Notes: generated by a model from the letters alone, not told the origin. 24,492 nucleotides of DNA from Candidatus Moraniibacteriota bacterium (GCA_003482885.1 DMXN01000007.1:37729-62220), one strand, 5' to 3'; shown: positions 14,667 to 21,489, numbered from the stretch's first letter. Numbers and translations: made by a program.

Positions 14667-16457
14667 TTATTTTTTTTCGTGAATTTCTTTTTTTATTTTT
14701 TCAATAAATTCTTTTATTTTTAAAGTTTCTTGTTCCCCTTCCTTTCCTCTCTGCCGAATGGCGACCGTGTTTTCTTTTTCTTCTTTCTCGCCGACTACTA
14801 AAATATATGGAATTTTTTGTTTTTCGGCTTCGCGGATTCTTTTGCCTAAACTTTCCTTGGAATTGTCGACTGTCGCGCGAATATCAGACGCGATCAATCG
14901 CGTCTCTACGAAATTGGCGTATTTGCCAAATTTTTCTTCAGAAATCGGAATGATGACCGCCTGAACGGGCGAAAGCCAAACCGGAAAAGCGCCGGCGGTT
15001 TGTTCAACTAAAAATGCGAAAAAACGATCAAAAGATCCCATAATGGCTTTGTGGATAATAACGGGGCGTTCTTTTTTGCCTTCACTGTTTATAAATTCAA
15101 GATTGAATCTTTCCGGCATATAAAAATCAACTTGCATTGTAGCAATTGTATCTTCTTTGCCATGAACATTTTTGATTTGCACATCTATTTTCGGTCCGTA
15201 AAATGCCGCCTCACCCTCCGCTTCGATGAATTTTTCTTTGGATTCTATTAACGCTTGTCTTGCAAATTCAGCTGATTTTTTCCATATTTCTTTATTTTCA
15301 ATATCGCCGAATTTTTCCGTATTATTAAAATCGGGCAAGGATAATCTAAACCAATAATTTTTGATATTAAAATCAGCATAAACTTTTTTGAATAAATCTA
15401 GAATATTTTTAAGCTCATCTTTAATTTGTTCTTGCGCGCAATAAATATGGGAATCATTTTGAGAAAAACATCTGGCGCGAATGAGTCCGGTTAAAACTCC
15501 CGATCTTTCAAATCTGTGCAATGGGCTAAAATCAGAGAATCTAACCGGTAAATCACGATAGCTCATCATTTTATTTTTATATATAATATGATGATGAGGA
15601 CAATTCATAGGCTTTAAGTAATATTTTTCTCCTTCAATATCTATCGGATTATACATATCCTCTTTATAATGCGCCAAATGGCCTGATTTGTTGTAAAGTT
15701 TTTCATTGGCTAAAACCGGTGTATAAACAAAATTATATCCATTCTGTCTTTCAAGCTCATACATATAATCTTCAAGTTTTTTTCTGATAAAAGCTCCTTT
15801 CGGAAGCCAAAGGGGCAAGCCTTTTCCAATTTCTTCGGAAAACATAAATAATTCCAGTTCCTGTCCGAGTTTCCTATGATCTCTTTTTTCCGCTTCTTCG
15901 AGCATTTTTAAATATTCATCCAGCTCTTTCTTAGTTTCAAAAGCCACGCCGTAAATTCTTTGAAGTTGTTTGTTTTTTTCATCCCCGCGCCAATAAGCGC
16001 CGGAAATTTTTGTAAGTTTTAGCGCCTTGTAATTTATTTCGCCGGTCGATTCCAAGTGTGGACCGGAACATAAATCAACAAATGGTCCGGATTTGTAAAT
16101 TGTTAAATGGTTAAATTGTTTATTCGTTAATTGGTTTTTTGCGATATCTTCGATTAGCTCTAGCTTATAATCTTGTCCTAGTTTTTCAAAATCTTTTCTA
16201 GCTTCTTCGACAGAAATTTCCGCTCGTTCAAAAGGATAATTGGTTTTGATTATGGCGCGCATTTTTTCTTCCAAAATTGCCAAGTCTTCGGGAATAAGCG
16301 TGCGGGGCAATTCGAAATCGTAATAAAAACCGTTTTCAATCGCCGGTCCGATTCCAAATTTGGCTTCCGGAAACATTTCCAAAACCGCTGTAGCCAAAAC
16401 ATGCGCCGTACTATGGCGCAAAATTTCCAAATTACCATGATTTGTTTTTGTTGGCAT
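14667..16457 (-). CDS. thrS: Threonyl-tRNA synthetase lacking the TGS domain
   Basis: A class II synthetase with editing. The 596-aa protein begins almost directly at the N2 editing domain: HSTAH (15-19), with Cys130 and His134 in VDLCSGPH completing the editing site. The N-terminal TGS (N1) domain of the about 640-aa E. coli enzyme is absent. Catalytic zinc ligands are Cys286 (PMNCPHHH), His337 (NDSHIYC) and His469 (VIIHKAIMG). Motif 2 is HRFERSGVLTGLIRARCF and motif 3 includes GSFDRFFAFLVEQTAGAFP. The C-terminal anticodon-binding domain runs from about 497. Residues 106-120 (AKNQLTNKQFNHLTI) are an extra stretch encoded by AT-rich repeat-like DNA (16093-16135). It is first in the thrS-topA-rsh unit and divergent from infA, with a shared -35 region. 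Confidence 0.96.
   Translation of the reverse strand: MPTKTNHGNLEILRHSTAHVLATAVLEMFPEAKFGIGPAIENGFYYDFELPRTLIPEDLAILEEKMRAIIKTNYPFERAEISVEEARKDFEKLGQDYKLELIEDIAKNQLTNKQFNHLTIYKSGPFVDLCSGPHLESTGEINYKALKLTKISGAYWRGDEKNKQLQRIYGVAFETKKELDEYLKMLEEAEKRDHRKLGQELELFMFSEEIGKGLPLWLPKGAFIRKKLEDYMYELERQNGYNFVYTPVLANEKLYNKSGHLAHYKEDMYNPIDIEGEKYYLKPMNCPHHHIIYKNKMMSYRDLPVRFSDFSPLHRFERSGVLTGLIRARCFSQNDSHIYCAQEQIKDELKNILDLFKKVYADFNIKNYWFRLSLPDFNNTEKFGDIENKEIWKKSAEFARQALIESKEKFIEAEGEAAFYGPKIDVQIKNVHGKEDTIATMQVDFYMPERFNLEFINSEGKKERPVIIHKAIMGSFDRFFAFLVEQTAGAFPVWLSPVQAVIIPISEEKFGKYANFVETRLIASDIRATVDNSKESLGKRIREAEKQKIPYILVVGEKEEKENTVAIRQRGKEGEQETLKIKEFIEKIKKEIHEKK
16093..16135 (-). repeat. AT-rich repeat-like insertion in the thrS coding region
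   Basis: On the minus strand the segment reads as imperfect copies of AATTAACGAAT, AACAATTTAACCATTTAAC and AATTTAC, the style of permuted AT-rich DNA also seen between genes (920-1030, 17450-17515). It encodes NQLTNKQFNHLT between LIEDI and IYKSGPFVDLC, where ThrRS proteins usually have a short hydrophilic turn. Confidence 0.5.
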
Positions 16458-16492
16458 AAAATTAAAAAAGTTTAAATTTTAAAAGCAAGGAA

Positions 16493-16521
16493 ATAATAGC
16501 ACGCAATCTGCCTATTGACAA
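16493..16521 (-). promoter_or_regulatory. thrS promoter
   Basis: On the minus strand TTGTCA (16516-16521), a 17-nt spacer ending in TGC, and TATTAT (16493-16498). The start is expected near 16486, giving a leader of about 29 nt. The -35 overlaps five of six bases of the infA -35. Confidence 0.65.
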
Positions 16522-16543
16522 GAAAAACAAATTTCGCTAAGAT
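16515..16543 (+). promoter_or_regulatory. infA/alpha-operon promoter
   Basis: TTGACA (16515-16520), a 17-nt spacer and TAAGAT (16538-16543). An alternative -10, GATAAT at 16541, would need a 20-nt spacer. The start is expected near 16550, about 158 nt before infA. Confidence 0.6.
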
Positions 16544-16549
16544 AATAAA

Positions 16550-16707
16550 AGATATTATAAAATTGAATAATAAGTTCAAATAGAGGGAAAATTCAGAATG
16601 CACGAATTTGGATCATCTCTTTTTCTCGAGCGATTGCGCTAAAAGCAAGAAAATGTTTTTAGTTGTGTTGCTTGCGAAACTCCGTCTATTTTTTTGTTTC
16701 TTAATTT
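16550..16707 (+). other. Long structured 5' leader of the infA operon
   Basis: This is the only intergenic stretch near 250 bp in the window (16458-16707). AATAGAGGGA (16579-16588) can pair with TCCGTCTATT (16681-16690) with one mismatch, enclosing about 90 nt and running into a seven-T tract. Inside, AGCG-ATTG-CGCT and GCAAG/CTTGC can form smaller stems. It also holds a 14-codon open frame at 16598-16642. No known ncRNA signature (SRP, 6S, tmRNA, RNase P) is visible. Confidence 0.4.
16598..16642 (+). CDS. Possible 14-aa leader peptide in the infA leader
   Basis: ATG to TAA encodes MHEFGSSLFLERLR. It is preceded at 10 nt by GAGGG, a Shine-Dalgarno-like site otherwise rare here, and that site lies in the 5' arm of the long-range stem. 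No run of identical codons suggests classical amino-acid attenuation. It may be a chance frame. Confidence 0.25.
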   Translation: MHEFGSSLFLERLR

Positions 16708-16929
16708 ATGGCACAAGACAAAGAAGTGGTTAAGCTGGAAGGCGTAGTCGTCGAATTGCTTCCTAGCGCTACCTTTAAGGTTAGATTAAATAACGGACAT
16801 GAGGTTTTTGCTTACATTTCCGGAAAAATGCGAGTAAATTATATTCGTCTGATTCCCGGAGATCGCGTACTGATTGAAATGAGCCCGTACGATCTTACCA
16901 AGGGAAGAGTAGTGCAAAGGCTAAAATAA
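16708..16929 (+). CDS. infA: Translation initiation factor IF-1
   Basis: The 73-aa product is a single OB fold that occupies the 30S A site during initiation. It matches the family closely: KLEGVVVELLPSATFKVRLN, HEVFAYISGKMRVNYIRLIP and GDRVLIEMSPYDLTKGRVV, ending in RLK. The length is normal (72 aa is typical). It heads the alpha-operon cluster; secY, adk and map, which often precede it, are absent, and thrS diverges instead. The ATG lacks a Shine-Dalgarno site and is preceded by an AT-rich run. Confidence 0.98.
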   Translation: MAQDKEVVKLEGVVVELLPSATFKVRLNNGHEVFAYISGKMRVNYIRLIPGDRVLIEMSPYDLTKGRVVQRLK

Positions 16930-16942
16930 AAAATTTTATATT

Positions 16943-17056
16943 ATGAAAGTTAAAGCATCGGTAAGAAAAATTTGCGACAAGTGCAAAACTGTCAAACGCA
17001 AAGGCGTGCTTTTTGTGATTTGTTCTAATCCAAAACATAAGCAACGACAAGGCTAA
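16943..17056 (+). CDS. rpmJ: 50S ribosomal protein bL36
   Basis: A 37-aa protein beginning MKVKASVRKICDKCKTVKRK and ending with CSNPKHKQRQG. The zinc-binding residues Cys11, Cys14, Cys27 and His32 of the C+ form are all present. The length is exactly typical. It sits 13 nt after infA and 6 nt before rpsM, the standard infA-rpmJ-rpsM order. The reading frame is short but its sequence is unmistakable. Confidence 0.97.
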   Translation: MKVKASVRKICDKCKTVKRKGVLFVICSNPKHKQRQG

Positions 17057-17062
17057 AAAAAT

Positions 17063-17449
17063 ATGCTAAGAATTTCCGGAGTAAATATTCCCGATAATAA
17101 AAGAATCGAGATCTCGCTTACATATATTTACGGAGTGGGAAAAAATACCGCTTCCAAGATTTTAAGCGAGCTTGAAATTGATAAGAATAAAAAAACCAAG
17201 GATTTGACTGAAGAAGAACAAAACAGTATTCGCGGTTATGTTGAAAAAAAAGTCAAAGTCGAAGGCGATTTAAAATTGGAAAGAAGAGATAATATAAAAC
17301 GACTGAAAGAAGTCGGCTGTTATCGCGGAATTCGTCACCAAAAAGGTTTGCCGGTGCGCGGACAAAGAACCAAGACCAATACTCGCACGGTGCGCGGCAA
17401 TGTTCGCCGAACGATGGGATCGGGAAGAGTAAAGACGGAAAAAACATAA
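17063..17449 (+). CDS. rpsM: 30S ribosomal protein uS13
   Basis: The 128-aa product starts MLRISGVNIPDNKRIEISLT and contains YIYGVGKNTASKIL, the helix-two-turn-helix region, and the C-terminal RGIRHQKGLPVRGQRTKTN that contacts 16S rRNA and the P-site tRNA anticodon stem. The tail GNVRRTMGSGRVKTEKT is typical. The length is slightly above the usual 118-122 aa. It is third in the cluster; the 66-nt gap to rpsK is the largest inside it. Confidence 0.97.
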   Translation: MLRISGVNIPDNKRIEISLTYIYGVGKNTASKILSELEIDKNKKTKDLTEEEQNSIRGYVEKKVKVEGDLKLERRDNIKRLKEVGCYRGIRHQKGLPVRGQRTKTNTRTVRGNVRRTMGSGRVKTEKT

Positions 17450-17515
17450 AAAATTAAAAATCAAATCTCAAAATGAAAAAGGACAATTTAAAATGTAAAA
17501 TTATTTAATTTATTT
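17450..17515 (+). repeat. Low-complexity AT-rich spacer between rpsM and rpsK
   Basis: The spacer is built from short permutations of AAAATT, CAAAATG, GACAATTTAAAATG and TAAAATTA, with no Shine-Dalgarno site, hairpin or promoter that I can defend. It resembles dispersed AT-rich filler that I recall in CPR genomes. Confidence 0.35.
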
Positions 17516-18010
17516 ATGTCAAAAGCGGTAGAACAAAAAAATAATCCTGATAAAACCGTGAACGATGCGGAAGTTTTGGAAGTGGAAAAGAAGATTGCCG
17601 ACAAGATTGTTAACGAAGCAATAAAGCCGGAGGAAAAAAAGAAATTTAAAAAATCCAAGAGGCAAATTTCCAAAGGTCGGGCGACAATACGATGTTCCTA
17701 TAATAATACGATTGTCAACATTGCGGATAGCTCCGGCGCTATTTTGGGCTGGTGTTCATCGGGACTTTTGGGTTTCAAAGGCGCTAAGAAAGCCACTCCT
17801 TACGCCGCGACGCAGGTTGTGGCTAATATCGCTGAAAAGGTAAAAAAATATGGAGTAAAAGAGTTGGAAGTTTTTGTGCGCGGAGTCGGTTCCGGTCGGG
17901 AAGCTTCCATTCGCGCGTTGGCAAATAACGGTTTTGAAGTGATAATGATTAAAGATACGACTCCGATTCCGCACAACGGATGCCGAGCGAAAAAACCGAG
18001 AAGAGTCTAG
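17516..18010 (+). CDS. rpsK: 30S ribosomal protein uS11 with N-terminal extension
   Basis: The 164-aa protein carries the uS11 core from about residue 45: GRATIRCSYNNTIVNIADSS, LGFKGAKKATPYAATQVVA, VFVRGVGSGREASIRALANN and DTTPIPHNGCRAKKPRRV at the C-terminus. uS11 lies on the 30S platform near the mRNA exit. Compared with the usual about 129 aa there are some 35-40 extra N-terminal residues, first acidic (PDKTVNDAEVLEVEKKI), then strongly basic (EEKKKFKKSKRQ). The extended frame is in phase with the core and has no better internal ATG, so the extension is probably real. It lies between rpsM and rpsD. Confidence 0.96.
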   Translation: MSKAVEQKNNPDKTVNDAEVLEVEKKIADKIVNEAIKPEEKKKFKKSKRQISKGRATIRCSYNNTIVNIADSSGAILGWCSSGLLGFKGAKKATPYAATQVVANIAEKVKKYGVKELEVFVRGVGSGREASIRALANNGFEVIMIKDTTPIPHNGCRAKKPRRV

Positions 18011-18049
18011 GGAAAATCAAATTAAGATTTACATTTTTCATTAAATATT

Positions 18050-18685
18050 ATGGCTAGAGATACTCAAGCACAATGTCGAAAATGCCGAAGAGCGATGGAA
18101 AAGCTTTTCTTAAAAGGTGACCGTTGCAATGGTCCGAAATGCGCTATGATTAAACGAGCGTATATTCCCGGCGCGCATGGAAAAAAAATGTCCCGAGGTA
18201 ACCGCAGTGAATATGGAACGCAATTAAGCGCTAAGCAAAAAATTAAGCGGATTTATGGCGTAATGGAAAGACAATTTCGAAAACATTTTGACGATGTGAA
18301 AAATAAAAAAGGCGTGACAGGAGATCTTTTGCTTATTCGTTTAGAAACAAGATTGGATAATATTGTTTACCGAATGGGTTTTGCCAGCTCCCGAGCTTTG
18401 GCAAGACAGTTAGTTAATCACGGACTTATCGCGATTAATAATAAAAAGGTTTCTATTCCTTCTTATGAAGTAAAAATCGGACAGACTGTCAGTATCAAAG
18501 CGGGAAAGGAGCAAAAAAATTATTTTAAAAATCTAGACCAAGTTTTGAAAAATAAGCAGGATTTCCCCTGTTGGATCAGTTTCGATAATCAAAAGGCGGA
18601 AGGGAAAATTATCAGTCTGCCAACAAGAGATGAAGTCGGAACCAATGTGGACGCCCAAGTGGTGGTGGAATTTTATTCTCGATAA
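18050..18685 (+). CDS. rpsD: 30S ribosomal protein uS4, zinc-binding form
   Basis: The 211-aa protein nucleates 30S assembly. The N-terminus carries the C+ zinc motif: Cys9, Cys12, Cys26 and Cys31 (QCRKCRR...RCNGPKC). Then come SEYGTQLSAKQKIKRIYGVM and the S4 RNA-binding domain LETRLDNIVYRMGFASSRAL...LVNHGLIAINNKKVSIPSY. The C-terminus (GTNVDAQVVVEFYSR) is typical. In E. coli uS4 represses its own operon; no such site was identified here. Confidence 0.98.
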   Translation: MARDTQAQCRKCRRAMEKLFLKGDRCNGPKCAMIKRAYIPGAHGKKMSRGNRSEYGTQLSAKQKIKRIYGVMERQFRKHFDDVKNKKGVTGDLLLIRLETRLDNIVYRMGFASSRALARQLVNHGLIAINNKKVSIPSYEVKIGQTVSIKAGKEQKNYFKNLDQVLKNKQDFPCWISFDNQKAEGKIISLPTRDEVGTNVDAQVVVEFYSR

Positions 18686-18713
18686 TTATATAATAAATTA
18701 ATTATAAAAAATT

Positions 18714-19700
18714 ATGCAAATGATAACGCTTCCTCAAAAACCTAAATATACTTTCATCGACGAAAAAAGCGGAAAATTTGAAATCGAAGGCTGTTATCCC
18801 GGCTACGGAACAACCGTTGGCAACGCGTTAAGACGAGTGCTGTTGTCATCTTTGTCCGGCGCGGCAATTACCTCCGTTAAAATTAAAGGTGTAAAACATG
18901 AATTTTCCACTATCCCTAATGTTTTGGAAGATGTGATTCAAATTATTTTAAACTTAAAGCAAGTAAGATTGAAATCGCACAAAGAAGAGCCCGTAGCAGT
19001 AAGTTTGAGCGTAAAGGGAGAAAAAACAATTACCGCCGGAATGATTAAATGTTCGGCTGATGTGGAAGTAATTACAAAAGACACGCATATCGCTACTATT
19101 ACCAATGCCAAAGGCGAGCTTGAAATGGAAATGGAAGTGGAAAGCGGGATTGGCTATGTACCGGTTGATCAACAAATAAGAGAGAAAAAGGAAGTAGGTA
19201 TAATCGCTTTGGACGCGATTTATACGCCGATTCGCAAAGTGAATTATACGATTGAAAATATGCGTGTTGGCAAGCGCACCGACTTTGAAAAAATTATACT
19301 GGATATCTCTACTGACGGAAGCATTACTCCCGAAGAAGCCTTTTCTCAAGCGGTAAAAATTTTAATTGATCAATTTTCCATATTAATCGATATCGAACAG
19401 GCATCGGAAAAGAAAATAAAAAAAGAAGAAGCGACCGAAAAAAAACCGAACAAAGAAGAAGTGGAAACTAAAGAAACTAAAGAAACTAAAGATCCTATGA
19501 AAATCAGTGTAATCGATTTGAAAAATCTTTCCACTCGAACGCTGAATGTTTTGGAAAAAAACAATATCGCGGTTGTGTCCGATATCGTAAAACTGACCGA
19601 AGCGCAAGTAGAGGAGTTGGACGGAATGGGAGCCAAAGGAATCAAAGAAATTAAAAAAGCTATTGGTGATTTTGGCATCAATCTTAAGAAAAAAGATTAA
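18714..19700 (+). CDS. rpoA: RNA polymerase alpha subunit
   Basis: The 328-aa protein has the alpha N-terminal dimerisation and assembly domain (1-230), including CYPGYGTTVGNALRRVLLSS (27-46) and ENMRVGKRTDFEKIILDIST. A charged linker (231-262) contains TKETKETKD, encoded by tandem ACTAAAGAA units. The C-terminal domain (263-325) reads LSTRTLNVLEKNNI and VEELDGMGAKGIKEIKKAI. Arg275 and Asn278 match the UP-element and activator-contact positions of E. coli alphaCTD, so upstream DNA binding should be retained. The ATG at 18714 is used here; an in-frame ATG at 18720 is equally possible. It lies between rpsD and rplQ, as is usual. Confidence 0.98.
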   Translation: MQMITLPQKPKYTFIDEKSGKFEIEGCYPGYGTTVGNALRRVLLSSLSGAAITSVKIKGVKHEFSTIPNVLEDVIQIILNLKQVRLKSHKEEPVAVSLSVKGEKTITAGMIKCSADVEVITKDTHIATITNAKGELEMEMEVESGIGYVPVDQQIREKKEVGIIALDAIYTPIRKVNYTIENMRVGKRTDFEKIILDISTDGSITPEEAFSQAVKILIDQFSILIDIEQASEKKIKKEEATEKKPNKEEVETKETKETKDPMKISVIDLKNLSTRTLNVLEKNNIAVVSDIVKLTEAQVEELDGMGAKGIKEIKKAIGDFGINLKKKD

Positions 19701-19718
19701 AATAGCAAAGTAAGAAAT

Positions 19719-20081
19719 ATGCGACATCAAAATAAAGGCAGAGAATTAGGCAGAGAAAGAAGCCAGAGAAAAGCGTTATTTAGAACAATGCTGGGCAGTT
19801 TGATTATGCAAGAAAAAATCGAAACGACCGAAGCGAAAGCCAAAGAATTAAAAGATAAAATAGATCGTTTGATCAATAAAGCGAAAAAAGGTCAAAATAC
19901 CACACGCAAACTAGCTGTCCTTCGCGATCTTAAGAAATTTATTCCTGCGATGGCGGTAAAAAAACTAATGGGCGATTTTTTAAATAAATTCGAAAAAAGG
20001 AACAGCGGTTATACGAGAATAATTAAATTGTCTCCAAGAAAAAGCGACTCCGCTAGAATGTCGATTATTGAATTTGTATAA
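19719..20081 (+). CDS. rplQ: 50S ribosomal protein bL17
   Basis: The 120-aa product begins MRHQNKGRELGRERSQRKAL and contains IETTEAKAKELKDKIDRLIN, both diagnostic for bL17, which lies near the peptide exit tunnel. The C-terminus RNSGYTRIIKLSPRKSDSAR is conserved. The length is normal. It starts 18 nt after rpoA and is followed after 4 nt by rplM. Confidence 0.98.
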   Translation: MRHQNKGRELGRERSQRKALFRTMLGSLIMQEKIETTEAKAKELKDKIDRLINKAKKGQNTTRKLAVLRDLKKFIPAMAVKKLMGDFLNKFEKRNSGYTRIIKLSPRKSDSARMSIIEFV

Positions 20082-20085
20082 ATCT

Positions 20086-20478
20086 ATGATTACCAGAAAA
20101 TATTATCTTTTTGACGCAAATGATAAAACACCAGGAAGAATGGCGACGGAAATCGCTCGCATTTTGCGCGGAAAAAATAAAGTTGATTTTACCCCGCATA
20201 TCGATGGAGGAGATTTTGTTGTTGTGATTAATTCGGATAATATAAAAATTTCCTGTGGAAAAGGCAACAAAAAAATTTACTATCGTTTTTCCGGCTATCC
20301 GGGAGGAATTACTGCGATGAAACTGAAAGACCAAATGATAAAAGATTCGCGTAAAGTAATTCATGACGCAGTTTACGGGATGCTTTGTAAAAATAAATTG
20401 CGCGATAAAATGATGAAAAGATTATTGATTTATACAGATGAAAATCATAAGCATACAATTAACGGGACAACTAAATAG
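20086..20478 (+). CDS. rplM: 50S ribosomal protein uL13
   Basis: The 130-aa protein has the uL13 fold, with YYLFDANDKTPGRMATEIAR, DFTPHIDGGDFVVVIN and KIYYRFSGYPGG. The C-terminal part (HDAVYGMLCKNKLRDKMMKR) is shorter than the usual about 142 aa. I start at the ATG at 20086; upstream in-frame codons from 20068 lie inside rplQ. rplM-rpsI is a conserved pair, here fused to the end of the alpha operon. Confidence 0.97.
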   Translation: MITRKYYLFDANDKTPGRMATEIARILRGKNKVDFTPHIDGGDFVVVINSDNIKISCGKGNKKIYYRFSGYPGGITAMKLKDQMIKDSRKVIHDAVYGMLCKNKLRDKMMKRLLIYTDENHKHTINGTTK

Positions 20479-20487
20479 AAATTTATT

Positions 20488-21009
20488 ATGGATAAGAAAA
20501 AGGTAAAAGAAGTTAAAGAAGTGAAAGAGGTGAAAGAGGTGAAAGAAACGAAAGAAATAAAAAAAGCAAGAGAAGCTATGGAAGTTGTTGTTGCAGCGGA
20601 AAAAGAAAAACCGCCGGAGAAATATTTTTATGCCGTCGGAAAAAGAAAAACCGCTATCGCTCAAGTGAGAATTTATCCAACGGAAAAAGCGCAAGACATT
20701 TTAGTAAATGACAAAAAATTAAACGATTATTTTTCCGTAGCGCGTTTTATGGAAACCGCCAAGTCAGCTTTTGTTATAACGGGATTGGAAGAAAAATTTT
20801 ATGCTATTGTAAAAATATCCGGCGGAGGAATCAATTCACAAGCCGAAGCAATCCGCTTGGGAATTTCCCGCGCTCTTGTTATCTTTGATGAAAGCCTGCG
20901 AAAAGTTTTAAAAGCGCAAGGTTTTCTCACTCGCGATTCTCGGGTGGTGGAAAGAAAAAAACCCGGTTTGAAAAAAGCCAGGAAGAGTCCGCAGTGGGCG
21001 AAGAGATAA
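20488..21009 (+). CDS. rpsI: 30S ribosomal protein uS9 with Lys/Glu-repeat extension
   Basis: The core starts at about residue 46 with YFYAVGKRKTAIAQVRIYP. It continues through VKISGGGINSQAEAIRLGIS and LTRDSRVVERKKPGLKKARK and ends PQWAKR; the terminal basic tail reaches the P-site tRNA. The 173-aa length exceeds the usual about 130 because of an N-terminal extension of about 45 residues, mostly VKE repeats (KVKEVKEVKEVKEVKETKE). This is encoded by about seven 9-nt units at 20503-20562 that differ mostly at third positions. It is last in the cluster and is followed by a strong terminator. Confidence 0.97.
   Translation: MDKKKVKEVKEVKEVKEVKETKEIKKAREAMEVVVAAEKEKPPEKYFYAVGKRKTAIAQVRIYPTEKAQDILVNDKKLNDYFSVARFMETAKSAFVITGLEEKFYAIVKISGGGINSQAEAIRLGISRALVIFDESLRKVLKAQGFLTRDSRVVERKKPGLKKARKSPQWAKR
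20503..20562 (+). repeat. 9-nt tandem repeat inside rpsI
   Basis: About seven 9-nt units of the form GTNAAAGAR run in frame (GTAAAAGAA, GTTAAAGAA, GTGAAAGAG twice, GTGAAAGAA, then degenerate ACGAAAGAA and ATAAAAAAA). Recent slippage or expansion is plausible because two adjacent units are identical. Confidence 0.7.
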
Positions 21010-21037
21010 AAAAATTATTATTTATTTTGTATTTTGC

Positions 21038-21066
21038 AAAAACGGGCTATATGCCCGTTTTTTTTT
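21038..21066 (+). terminator. Rho-independent terminator of the infA-rpsI operon, bidirectional
   Basis: AAAAACGGGC (21038-21047) pairs with GCCCGTTTTT (21053-21062) around TATAT, followed by more T. On the minus strand it is also followed by a short T tract, so it can serve rpmE, whose stop is at 21097. Confidence 0.9.
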
Positions 21067-21096
21067 GTTTATATATTTTACTGGAAATAAAAAATA

Positions 21097-21393
21097 TTAT
21101 TTCTTTTTCTTCTTCGAAACGATTTTTTTAATTTCTGCTTTGGTTTTTATTTTTTTTACTTTCTTTGCCGGCTTGGATGCTTTTTTTTCGGTAGCTTTTT
21201 CCGTCATTTTTTTGAAGCGATCAACCCGACCGGCAATGTCCATGGATTTCTTTTTGCCGGTATAAAAAGGGTGACAAGCGGAACAAATTTCCACTTTCAT
21301 TTCTTTAACCGTCGATCCGGCTTCAATCACATTTCCGCAAGCGCAAGTTATCTTCGCATCCGCGAAATATTTAGGATGAATGTCTTTTTTCAT
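21097..21393 (-). CDS. rpmE: 50S ribosomal protein bL31, zinc form with Lys-rich tail
   Basis: The 98-aa protein starts MKKDIHPKYFADAKITCACG and contains EICSACHPFYTGKKKSMD, the family signature. Cys17, Cys19, Cys37 and Cys40 mark the zinc-containing (C+) type. The conserved part ends with GRVDRFKKM at residue 63; the remaining 35 residues are almost all Lys, Ala, Thr and Glu, an unusual tail compared with the about 70-aa standard form. It is a single gene converging on the infA-rpsI operon and diverging from rpsB, with a promoter that shares its -35 with rpsB. Confidence 0.95.
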   Translation of the reverse strand: MKKDIHPKYFADAKITCACGNVIEAGSTVKEMKVEICSACHPFYTGKKKSMDIAGRVDRFKKMTEKATEKKASKPAKKVKKIKTKAEIKKIVSKKKKK

Positions 21394-21432
21394 AGCAAGT
21401 TTAAGATTAGATTGATTATATATTACCCGCTA

Positions 21433-21461
21433 AATCTATCATACAGAATCAAAATTGACAA
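21433..21461 (-). promoter_or_regulatory. rpmE promoter
   Basis: On the minus strand TTGTCA (21456-21461), a 17-nt spacer ending in TGA (extended -10), and TAGATT (21433-21438). A second TATAAT-like box lies at 21415-21420 but has no -35. The -35 overlaps that of rpsB by five bases. Confidence 0.5.
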
Positions 21462-21483
21462 GCGCGGCGTCAGCTGGTATAGT
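21455..21483 (+). promoter_or_regulatory. rpsB operon promoter
   Basis: TTGACA (21455-21460), a 17-nt spacer ending in TGG, and TATAGT (21478-21483), so both a consensus -35 and an extended -10 are present. This is the strongest-looking promoter in the window. The start is expected near 21490. Confidence 0.75.
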
Positions 21484-21489
21484 GATTAA

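Noticed and set aside
16550..16707. Known structured RNA (SRP RNA, 6S, RNase P, tmRNA) in the infA leader
   Set aside because: No conserved core motif of any of these families is visible.
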